NCBI GenBank assembly: GCA_023459335.1
Contig: JAEWUO010000037.1
Span: forward strand, 1-40,743
Direction: 5' to 3'
DNA length: 40,743 bases
Origin: Bacillota bacterium
Lineage (GTDB): Bacteria > Bacillota > Clostridia > Christensenellales > CAG-138
Shown: positions 7,897 to 14,780 of the stretch, piece after piece
Position numbering within the stretch: the first letter of the stretch is position 1
How the letters are laid out: each line of letters starts with the position of its first letter
The notes under the pieces: model-generated
The model's database searches: none
The model's input: the letters and a program-made list of their open reading frames with translations, nothing else
What the model was told of the DNA's origin: nothing
Translations under genes and position numbers: made by a program

Positions 7897-9237
7897 ATGG
7901 CTTTCCCGAAGGATTTCATCTGGGGCGCGGCAAGCGCCGCTTATCAGATCGAGGGCGCGACGGAGGAGGACGGGCGCGGTAAAAGCGTCTGGGATACGTT
8001 TTCCCACATCCCCGGCAAAACCTGCTGCGGAAACACGGGGGACGTCGCCTGCGATTCCTACCACCGCTTCGAAGAGGATCTGTCTGCGCTGCTCACGCTG
8101 GGTGTGAAGCATTATCGCTTCGGCATCAGCTGGACGCGCATCTTCCCCGACGGGCGCACGCTCAACGAGCGCGGTTTTGCGTACTATGACCGCGTGGCCG
8201 ACCTTCTGCTGAAAAACGGCATTACGCCGTGGATCACGCTCTATCACTGGGATACGCCGCAGGCTCTGGAGGACGGGGGCGGCTGGTTCAACCGGGAAAC
8301 GGCCGAGCGTCTCGCGCAGTTTTCGGGCGTCGTCGCCGCTCATTTTCGGGGAAGGGTATCACGCTATTTTACCCTCAACGAGCCGCAGTGTTTCATCGGC
8401 CTTGGTTACGATACCGGCATGCACGCGCCGGGCAAAACGCTCCCGCGCGATCAGCTCTTCACCTGCTGGCACAACGCCATGCTCGCGCACGGGCTCATGG
8501 CGCAGGCGGTTCGAGCGTCGGACCCCGGCGCAATGCTCGGCCCCGCTTCCTGCGGGCTGGTTTGCGTGCCCGAAAGCGACTCCGCCGCGGATTTCGAAGC
8601 GGCGCGCGAGGCGATGTTCTCGTTCGACCGCTTTGCGCCGATGCCGCTGTTTTCGCACAACGCGTTCCTCGACCCCGCTCTGTCCGGGCACTATCCCGAC
8701 CATCCCTTTTTCAGCGAAGCGCCTTTTTCGGACAGTGACTTTGCGATCATCCGCCAGCCGGTCGATTTCATCGGCCTGAACTTCTATAACGCTCTTATTG
8801 CAAAAATGGGCGAATCGGGGCCGGAGATCGTCCCCTTCCCGCGAGGGTACCCGAACACGGCGATGCGCTGGCCGATCACACCCAGCATGATGTATTACGG
8901 TACGCGGTTCCTTTATGAGCGGTACGGCATGCCGGTCTATATCACGGAAAACGGCCTGAGCTGCAACGACCGCATCTATCTCGACGGTTGCGTCCATGAT
9001 GCCGACCGCATCGATTTTCTCCGCCGCTATCTGCTCGAATTAAAGCGCGCGAGCGAATCCGGCGTGGACCTGCGCGGTTATTTTCACTGGAGCCTGATCG
9101 ACAACTTTGAATGGAGCAACGGTTACGCCGAACGCTTCGGCCTGTTTTATATCGACTACGAAACGCTTCGCCGGCACCCCAAGGACAGCGCGTTCTGGTA
9201 CCGTTCCGTCGTTGAAAGCAACGGGGAAACGCTTTAA
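7897..9237 (+). CDS. bglA: GH1 beta-glucosidase
   Basis: This 446-residue (beta/alpha)8 glycosidase starts with the family 1 signature FPKDFIWGAASAAYQIEGA. The acid/base Glu is in TLNEP (E162) and the nucleophile Glu in YITENG (E351). HWSLIDNFEWSNGYAERFGL near the end is the aglycone and sugar-binding loop. No basic phosphate-binding pocket typical of 6-phospho-beta-glucosidases is obvious, so a non-phosphorylated beta-glucoside substrate is more likely; this is an inference. It has no signal peptide and is the last gene of the rightward unit with cellobiose phosphorylase, giving parallel hydrolytic and phosphorolytic routes. AAAGGAG precedes the ATG at 7897. Confidence 0.93.
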   Translation: MAFPKDFIWGAASAAYQIEGATEEDGRGKSVWDTFSHIPGKTCCGNTGDVACDSYHRFEEDLSALLTLGVKHYRFGISWTRIFPDGRTLNERGFAYYDRVADLLLKNGITPWITLYHWDTPQALEDGGGWFNRETAERLAQFSGVVAAHFRGRVSRYFTLNEPQCFIGLGYDTGMHAPGKTLPRDQLFTCWHNAMLAHGLMAQAVRASDPGAMLGPASCGLVCVPESDSAADFEAAREAMFSFDRFAPMPLFSHNAFLDPALSGHYPDHPFFSEAPFSDSDFAIIRQPVDFIGLNFYNALIAKMGESGPEIVPFPRGYPNTAMRWPITPSMMYYGTRFLYERYGMPVYITENGLSCNDRIYLDGCVHDADRIDFLRRYLLELKRASESGVDLRGYFHWSLIDNFEWSNGYAERFGLFYIDYETLRRHPKDSAFWYRSVVESNGETL

Positions 9238-9255
9238 TCTCCATCCGTGCATAGC

Positions 9256-9292
9256 AAAACCGGTGCCGGTAACCCAGCGCCGGTTTTATTTT
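9256..9292. terminator. terminator between convergent genes
   Basis: AAAACCGG (9256-9263) pairs with CCGGTTTT (9280-9287), extended by GC pairs inside, and is followed by ATTTTTACC. It ends the rightward glycosidase transcript and, being symmetric, may also end the leftward DUF624 gene. Confidence 0.8.
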
Positions 9293-9297
9293 TACCG

Positions 9298-9951
9298 TCA
9301 ATCCCTGCCTGCCTCTTCCTCCTGCGTTTTCTCCAGCTTAAGCGTTTTTCGGAACAATTTCGCCGTCAGGTACATCGGCAGCGATATGCCGCAGAGGAGC
9401 CAGAACCATCCGAAATAGAGAAACGCATCAAACAGCAGCACGGGCAGGCCGAGGATCAGCGCCCAGATGAATAACGCGAGCAGTGTGCGGGGAAGCTGCG
9501 CGAACGCCATGAGAAACGCGTTCTTCAGCTGCGCGCCGAACGCGTTGTGAAACCGCGCCGCAAGCGGGAAAAACCACAGCGAAGCCAGCAGCAGTACGGC
9601 GGCCAGCACGATGGCGAAAATCAAAAAGAATTTATTATCCGGCTCGGAGTAGACAACCGCGAACCATACGTCCCCCGCAAGGATCACTGCAGCGAATAAC
9701 TCCATCATCCACCCCGCCGTCGCCTGCCGAAACGCCGCGCGGAAATCTTTGAAATAAGCGTGGAAAACCAGCCCGGTTTCCTTCTTCTGGAGCGTGCGAA
9801 ACAAGCCGGCATAACAAGCGGATGCCGACGCGCCGATCGTGAAGACCGGAATCGAACAGATCAGGAACAATACGTTCAGAATCACGAGATCCCCCGCGAA
9901 TGAAAGCGCATTTTTCAGCGCGTTACCCAGCAGCCGGAACCGTTCTTTCAT
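9298..9951 (-). CDS. DUF624 (YesL-like) membrane protein
   Basis: This 217-residue integral membrane protein has about five hydrophobic segments (near residues 17-40, 70-100, 105-125, 150-175 and 180-200). The N-terminus MKERFRLLGNALKNALSF and the stretch LVILNVLFLICSIPVFTIGAS are the DUF624/YesL pattern. Family members usually sit at the end of CUT1 sugar ABC operons in Firmicutes, as here after two permease genes, but their job is unknown. GAGGAGG lies upstream of two adjacent ATGs (9954 and 9951); the second has the better spacing. It is probably a membrane accessory of the importer. Confidence 0.85.
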   Translation of the reverse strand: MKERFRLLGNALKNALSFAGDLVILNVLFLICSIPVFTIGASASACYAGLFRTLQKKETGLVFHAYFKDFRAAFRQATAGWMMELFAAVILAGDVWFAVVYSEPDNKFFLIFAIVLAAVLLLASLWFFPLAARFHNAFGAQLKNAFLMAFAQLPRTLLALFIWALILGLPVLLFDAFLYFGWFWLLCGISLPMYLTAKLFRKTLKLEKTQEEEAGRD

Positions 9952-9971
9952 CATGCGCCTCCTCTTGAACA

Positions 9972-10003
9972 GAAACGCCCGCCCCGCTTGGGACAGGCGT
10001 TTC
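9972..10003 (-). other. hairpin between permease and DUF624 genes
   Basis: GAAACGCC (9972-9979) pairs with GGCGTTTC (9996-10003), with further GC pairs inside. Read leftward no T-run follows, so it is more likely an mRNA-processing or partial-termination element than a full terminator. Confidence 0.45.
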
Positions 10004-10026
10004 GTAACGTTGTCTCCGTTTTGAGT

Positions 10027-10860
10027 TTACTCCTTGACCGAGCCCAGTGCAACGCCCGCGATGATGTATTTTGATAGCAGGAAATATACGACGAACAGCG
10101 GGAGCACCGACAGCGACAGCGCGAGATATACCGCGCCGTATTCGGTTTTGTAGATATCCCCTTTCAGGAGGCTGACCATGATCGGCATGGTGTAGTTTTC
10201 TTTTTTGGTCAGCAGGATCATCGGCAGAAAGAGGTTGTTCCAGCTCGTGACATAAGTAAAGATCGCTTGCGTCGCCATGGCAGGTTTCATGATCGGCAGC
10301 ACGATGCTGTTAAACGTCCGGAACTCTCCCGCGCCGTCGATGCGCGCGGACGCTACGATATCCAGATTCAGCGAAGGCAGCATATACTGCCGCATGAAAA
10401 ATACCGTCATCGGCGCGGATATGGCTGGCAGGATCAGCGCCAGCAGATTATTTGTCATGTGGATGCGGTACATGAACTGATAAAATCCGATGCTGATAAC
10501 CTGCGTCGGAATCATCATGATCGCCAGAATCAGCCCGAAAAACGGCTGGCGCATTTTCCAGCTGTAGGCGACAAGCGCATAGGCCGTCAGGGTGGAAAAG
10601 TAGACCGCGCACGCGGTTGCCCCGGTGGATACGATCACGGAATTAAGGAATCCGGTGAGCGGATTGAATGTTTTCCCGGTGAGCACTTTTATGTTATCCG
10701 CAAGGTGCGTCGAAGGAAGCAGCGAAATCGCGTGCTGCTGAATCTGATAGGTGCTGCGCGTCGCGTTCGCAAGCATGATCCAGAACGGCAGGATCGAGAG
10801 GATGCCGAGGAAGATGCAGACGATATATAGAATCAAATTGCTCTTCTTTTTCCTTCTCAT
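10027..10860 (-). CDS. sugar ABC transporter permease (MalG/AraQ type)
   Basis: This 277-residue inner-membrane subunit of a CUT1 importer has a first membrane segment at about 10-30 (LILYIVCIFLGILSILPFWI) and five more. The coupling-loop EAA motif reads ASARIDGAGEFRTFNSIVLP, contacting an ATPase. The C-terminal hydrophobic segment precedes YIIAGVALGSVKE, a usual CUT1 ending. Its start overlaps the stop of the preceding permease by four bases (ATGA), so the two are co-translated. No ATPase gene is present here. As in many Firmicutes, a shared MsmK-type ATPase encoded elsewhere is expected. Confidence 0.92.
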   Translation of the reverse strand: MRRKKKSNLILYIVCIFLGILSILPFWIMLANATRSTYQIQQHAISLLPSTHLADNIKVLTGKTFNPLTGFLNSVIVSTGATACAVYFSTLTAYALVAYSWKMRQPFFGLILAIMMIPTQVISIGFYQFMYRIHMTNNLLALILPAISAPMTVFFMRQYMLPSLNLDIVASARIDGAGEFRTFNSIVLPIMKPAMATQAIFTYVTSWNNLFLPMILLTKKENYTMPIMVSLLKGDIYKTEYGAVYLALSLSVLPLFVVYFLLSKYIIAGVALGSVKE

Positions 10861-11834
10861 ACCGCCGCCCCCTTCGTCAGTTTTTCAAGCCGCCGTGCGT
10901 CGCGCCGCGCGCGGATATCCGTTCGATCCCGCATCAGGAAGAAAGTAAAAGCGGAAAGGATCGCGATGATGACGAACATGATCATGCTCGCCGCGGCGGC
11001 TTTGTTATACAGGTAGCTCCCGGAGAACGCCTGCGCATAGATGAACACGCTTGTCGTCATGGTCATATTCGCCGGACCGCCGTTCCAGATGTACAGCTTC
11101 GGGATATCGAACATGTTCAGGCCGCCGACGAGGCTTGTGATCAGCGTGAAGATCAGGATTGTCCGCATGCAGGGCAGCGTGATCTGGAAAAATGTTTGTC
11201 TTGGCGAGGCGCCGTCGATCTCCGCCGCTTCGAAAAGTTCCGGGTTGATGCCCAACACGCCGGAAATCAAAATGATGGCGGTATACCCGTACCATTGCCA
11301 GAACTGGATGAACGCAACGACGAGCCTTGCCGCCCACGGGCTTGTCGAAAAATCAAACGGTTTCGATATGAGATGCAGCGTCTGCAGGATATCGTTGACC
11401 GGGCCAACCGGATATCCGAAAATCGACGCGTATAGAATCGCCACGGTGGCCGCGGTGATGATGTTCGGTAAGTAAAAAAGTACTTTGAACGCCCCTTGCC
11501 CGTGAATCTTGCGGCGGCGGTTGGTAAACCATGCCGTAAGCAGCAAGGCAAGGGTGATCTGCGGGATAAAATTGATTACCCATATGATGATCGTATTCAG
11601 CAGAGAAGTTCGAAATGTCTTATTGTTAAAAATGCTGACGAAATTATCGAACGGGTGCTCAAGGAACTTGAACGTCGTCGTCGCGACGCCTTTGAAATCC
11701 GTAAACCCAATGACCGCCGTAAACAGCGTCGGATAAAGCATGAAAATCAGAAATGCAATTATGAACGGCAGGCTGAACAGATATCCGTATTTGGCATAAC
11801 TGATGCCTTTCCGTTTCCGTGTGTTTAGAGGCAT
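10857..11834 (-). CDS. sugar ABC transporter permease (MalF/LacF type)
   Basis: This 325-residue permease pairs with the product of the next gene to form the CUT1 membrane channel. A first membrane segment is at about 13-35 (YLFSLPFIIAFLIFMLYP). The EAA loop is FEAAEIDGASPRQTFFQITLP. The C-terminal tail after the last helix is basic (RDRTDIRARRDARRLEKL). It lies 115 bases downstream of the binding-protein gene, separated by a strong stem-loop. The likely cargo is cello- or xylo-oligosaccharide, inferred from neighbouring cytoplasmic glycosidases and phosphorylase. Confidence 0.92.
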   Translation of the reverse strand: MPLNTRKRKGISYAKYGYLFSLPFIIAFLIFMLYPTLFTAVIGFTDFKGVATTTFKFLEHPFDNFVSIFNNKTFRTSLLNTIIIWVINFIPQITLALLLTAWFTNRRRKIHGQGAFKVLFYLPNIITAATVAILYASIFGYPVGPVNDILQTLHLISKPFDFSTSPWAARLVVAFIQFWQWYGYTAIILISGVLGINPELFEAAEIDGASPRQTFFQITLPCMRTILIFTLITSLVGGLNMFDIPKLYIWNGGPANMTMTTSVFIYAQAFSGSYLYNKAAAASMIMFVIIAILSAFTFFLMRDRTDIRARRDARRLEKLTKGAAV

Positions 11835-11875
11835 GGCTATTTCCCCCTCAGGCGCAGATTTGTTCGGAAGTATGC

Positions 11876-11914
11876 GGATATGGACGGACGGAAGAACTCC
11901 GTCCGTCCATATCC
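11876..11914 (-). other. perfect 16-bp stem-loop between binding-protein and permease genes
   Basis: GGATATGGACGGACGG (11876-11891) and its exact complement (11899-11914) flank a seven-base loop. Read leftward no T-run follows. Similar elements in ABC operons protect the 3' end of the binding-protein message and lower permease expression. Confidence 0.75.
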
Positions 11915-11949
11915 ATCATATACCTAATTGTGTTCGGTGAAAACAGCTG

Positions 11950-13362
11950 TTAATTGGCTTCGATGCCAAGCGTATCGGTGACGGCCTGCTTGAACGCGGC
12001 GAGCGCATCATCGCGGGAGATGTTGCCTGCCGTGTACTGACGGACCTGGTCACGCCAGAGGTTGTTGATGGTCTCGTCGTACTGGGTCAGGTTCTTGCCG
12101 TTTGCAAACTGGTTGGCCGGTACGAACACATCGAACATATTCTGGCCGCCGAGGAATTCGAGCGTGCCGTTGGACTTCGCCATAACGGTGCCGGACGCGA
12201 CGGTATCCTTCGTGCCGCCTTCGCCGTTAAGCGTGCCGTTCGCCCACATATACTGCAGGCTGTTATCATCCGTCTGGAGGGTGATCCAGTCGATGAGCTT
12301 GCCAACCGCTTCGAGCTTGCTGGAATCCTTGTTGCCAAGGACCCACGTGCCGCCCCAGAAGAAACCGATCGGCGGGTTGCAGACCGCCCAGTCGCCATAG
12401 GTGCCTTCGCCGGCTTTCGTGCCGCCGGAGTTACCCGCCATGACGTAGTTGATCAGCCAGGCCGGTCCGAAGAATCCGAAGATGGGCTGCGCGCCGACGC
12501 CCTTCATGTCGGCATACCACGCGTCGGTCCAGTCTTTGGTGTCATTCGAATAGCCGTTCTCTTTGAGTTTCATGGAGAGGTCGAGGAACGCTTCGCGGGC
12601 GGGATCGATATTCAGTTTTCCGTCCACGATCCAGCCTGTCGGGGAGCTGTTCTCTACCGCGTGCCAGATGTCGCCGTCGCCGGAGACGATGCCGTAGCCC
12701 TTCGCCTTGAGGTCGGCGGCAGCTGCAAAGAATTTGTCCCAACCCGGGCCGACCTTGTCGGCGACGACCGCGGGATCATCCGTGCCCCAGGTGGCGATAG
12801 CCAGCGAGCGGCGATAGATGAACGCACCGCCGGTTGCCTGATAACCGAGGCCTACGAGAGCGCCGTCGCTCGGACGGGTGCCGATGTCGATGGTGTACTG
12901 GGCGATGTCAGCCGCTTTCGTTTCGGCCGCAACGTCGATGCCGAGGTCGGCATATTTGGCAGCGTAGCTGCTCATGTCGCCCTGCGTATACTTGAGAACG
13001 AACGCGGACTCGCAGCAATACATATCCGGAGCGTCCTTGCCGCCGGCGGCCAGAGCCTGGTCAAGAGCGGGCTGGTAGAGACCATCGGTGGTCGCGATGA
13101 TGGTCGGGTTGATGGTGTAGCCGAAGTCCGGATGCAATTCAATGTACTTTGTCAGCATCTTCGGAACTTCATCCGTAAAGGTGTAAATGTTGATGACTTT
13201 GTCGCCTGCGGCGGGAGCTTCCGCTGCGGCGGGCGCTTCTGTGGCCGCTTCGGTTGCAGGCGCTTGGGTGGCGGTTTCTGTCGCGGCGGGCGCGGAAGCG
13301 CAGGCGGCGAGAGTAGCCAGCGCTAACATGAGAGACAGAATGATCGCGATAGTCTTTTTCAT
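11950..13362 (-). CDS. sugar ABC transporter substrate-binding lipoprotein
   Basis: This 470-residue family 1 extracellular solute-binding protein has a signal peptide MKKTIAIILSLMLALATLAAC with a lipobox LAAC (18-21), so Cys21 should be lipidated and anchored outside the membrane. A low-complexity Ala/Thr/Glu/Pro linker follows (about 22-52). The mature domain starts KVINIYTFTDEVPKML and continues with the DAPDMYCCESAF segment. Several tryptophans (SPTGWIVDG, WTDAWYADMK, GFFWGGTW) are suited to stacking on sugar rings. It is first in the importer operon. AGGAGG is present upstream at a slightly long spacing. The ligand is not proven. The glycosidases and cellobiose phosphorylase next to it point to a beta-linked oligosaccharide. 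Confidence 0.92.
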   Translation of the reverse strand: MKKTIAIILSLMLALATLAACASAPAATETATQAPATEAATEAPAAAEAPAAGDKVINIYTFTDEVPKMLTKYIELHPDFGYTINPTIIATTDGLYQPALDQALAAGGKDAPDMYCCESAFVLKYTQGDMSSYAAKYADLGIDVAAETKAADIAQYTIDIGTRPSDGALVGLGYQATGGAFIYRRSLAIATWGTDDPAVVADKVGPGWDKFFAAAADLKAKGYGIVSGDGDIWHAVENSSPTGWIVDGKLNIDPAREAFLDLSMKLKENGYSNDTKDWTDAWYADMKGVGAQPIFGFFGPAWLINYVMAGNSGGTKAGEGTYGDWAVCNPPIGFFWGGTWVLGNKDSSKLEAVGKLIDWITLQTDDNSLQYMWANGTLNGEGGTKDTVASGTVMAKSNGTLEFLGGQNMFDVFVPANQFANGKNLTQYDETINNLWRDQVRQYTAGNISRDDALAAFKQAVTDTLGIEAN

Positions 13363-13476
13363 TGCTTACTGATACTCCTCCTTTTAAATTGTGTCACAAG
13401 GTGCACATCGGAGCGATTTGATTCGTTCAGGGAAATACAGAAGTCGTCACGATATGTACGTTGATGTGACATGATT

Positions 13477-13538
13477 ATTATAGAATCCGCTTAAGATTAA
13501 GTCAAGATTGATTTTGAAATTAATTTGCTTAAGCTTAA
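13477..13538 (-). promoter_or_regulatory. binding-protein promoter with two operator-like palindromes
   Basis: On the minus strand TTGACT (13505-13500) and TATAAT (13482-13477) are exactly 17 bases apart. CTTAAGATTAAG (13490-13501), a perfect CTTAA-N2-TTAAG palindrome, sits across the -35 and spacer. A second copy, CTTAAGCTTAA (13528-13538), lies upstream. Placement over the promoter suggests repression, likely by the LacI protein at 4306. The promoter is strongly supported; the operator is inferred. Confidence 0.65.
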
Positions 13539-13554
13539 TTTTCCAGAAGTTCTA

Positions 13555-13608
13555 TTGACTTCATCGTCCGTGTAAGGCACAATCAAAGAAAACGGATGCG
13601 AGGAGGCG
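13555..13608 (+). promoter_or_regulatory. promoter and ribosome site of the cysteine desulfurase gene
   Basis: TTGACT (13555-13560) and CACAAT (13578-13583) are 17 bases apart. AGGAGG lies near 13602-13607, about 12 bases before the GTG start. It is divergent from the binding-protein promoter. Confidence 0.5.
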
Positions 13609-13618
13609 AAACAGCGCG

Positions 13619-14737
13619 GTGATCTACCTTGATTACGCGGCGTCGTCTCCGGTCTTTCCGGCGGCGCTTGATGCGATGGATGCCGTTTCCCGCAATTTTT
13701 ATGCCAATCCTTCATCTATATATAACAACGGCTACGCGGCCAAACGGATTCTGCAGGAAAGCCGTGCCGCGATTGCAGCCTCTGTTCGCGCGGAAAATGA
13801 CGAAATCGTTTTCACTTCCGGCGCCACGGAAGCGAATAACCTTGCGATTTTCGGCGTTTTACACGCAAGCCGCGTAAAAAAACATCTTGTTGTCGGATCC
13901 ACCGAACACCACAGCGTTCTGGATGCCGCACGCGCGCTGGAAAGGGAGGGCTGCCAGCTCTCCATCCTTCCCTGCGATCCAAACGGCGTCTATCGGCCGG
14001 AGGATGCGGCACGATTGATCCGGCCCGACACGGCGCTGGTCAGCCTGCATCTTGCCAATAACGAAACGGGCGTTCTCCAGCCGGTCGCGGAAATCGGCGC
14101 AATTACGCGCGCGCGAAGGGTTCCGCTTCATTGCGACGCGACCGCCGCTTACGGGCATATCGAGATCGATGTTCGAACGCTTAAAATCGACTTGATGAGC
14201 GCTTCGGCGCATAAGTTCGGAGGTCCGCGCGGCGCCGGTTTTTTATTTGCTCGAAACGAAATTCCGCTTATGCCGCTGCTTTACGGGGGTTCGCAGGAAC
14301 GCTCCCTGCGTCCTGGAACGGAGAATCTGGCAGCGATCGCAGGCTTCGCCAGGGCGCTGGATTGCCTCTCTGTGCCGGCCTCCGCCGCCGCAAGGGACCG
14401 TCTTGCATTCCGAATACAAAAACTGCTTCCACAGGCACGTATCAACGGAGCATACGTTCCGCGCCTGCCGCATATTCTCAGCATAACCATTCCCGGCGTT
14501 CCGAGCGAACGGCTGCTGCCGCTCTTATCGCGGGCTGGCGTCTGCGCGTCTGCGCGCGCCGCGTGCGCCTCCGGCGATCGGGAACCGTCACATGTGCTGC
14601 TGGCGATGGGGCTTTCATCAGCGGAAGCAGGCGAAACGCTGCGCTTTTCGACCGGTTACGGAAGTAAATTAAGTGAAATGGACGCCGCCGCAAACTCAAT
14701 CGTTTTCGCCGTTCGCAACATAAGCAACGTTGACTGA
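13619..14737 (+). CDS. cysteine desulfurase (NifS/IscS family)
   Basis: This 372-residue PLP enzyme takes sulfur from L-cysteine, leaving alanine and a protein persulfide. It begins IYLDYAASSPVFP, the usual NifS start. TSGATEANNLAI is the PLP phosphate loop, TEHHSVLDAA carries the stacking His, and SAHKFGGPRGAGF holds the PLP Lys (K199). The catalytic loop has Cys316 in ACASGDREPSHVLLAMG, with extra Cys309. No scaffold (IscU), tRNA-thiolation or selenium partner is next to it; it sits alone between sugar genes. The start is GTG at 13619, with a ribosome site at a long spacing. It may serve thiolation or Fe-S assembly, or be a bystander. Confidence 0.9.
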   Translation: MIYLDYAASSPVFPAALDAMDAVSRNFYANPSSIYNNGYAAKRILQESRAAIAASVRAENDEIVFTSGATEANNLAIFGVLHASRVKKHLVVGSTEHHSVLDAARALEREGCQLSILPCDPNGVYRPEDAARLIRPDTALVSLHLANNETGVLQPVAEIGAITRARRVPLHCDATAAYGHIEIDVRTLKIDLMSASAHKFGGPRGAGFLFARNEIPLMPLLYGGSQERSLRPGTENLAAIAGFARALDCLSVPASAAARDRLAFRIQKLLPQARINGAYVPRLPHILSITIPGVPSERLLPLLSRAGVCASARAACASGDREPSHVLLAMGLSSAEAGETLRFSTGYGSKLSEMDAAANSIVFAVRNISNVD

Positions 14738-14743
14738 TGATTA

Positions 14744-14774
14744 CTTAATTTTTAACTTACATTTTATCAGGAGG
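14744..14774 (+). promoter_or_regulatory. TTAA-rich element and ribosome site before the GH3 gene
   Basis: CTTAATTTTTAA (14744-14755) then ACTTA resembles the operator-like motif of the xylA, lacI and binding-protein promoters. CAGGAGG (14768-14774) is the ribosome site, six bases from the ATG at 14781. No clear -35/-10 pair is seen. Confidence 0.4.
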
Positions 14775-14780
14775 TTCCTT

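Noticed and set aside
6360..7919. 519-codon frame on the minus strand opposite cellobiose phosphorylase
   Set aside because: Antisense to a strongly conserved GH94 gene, with no recognisable motif.
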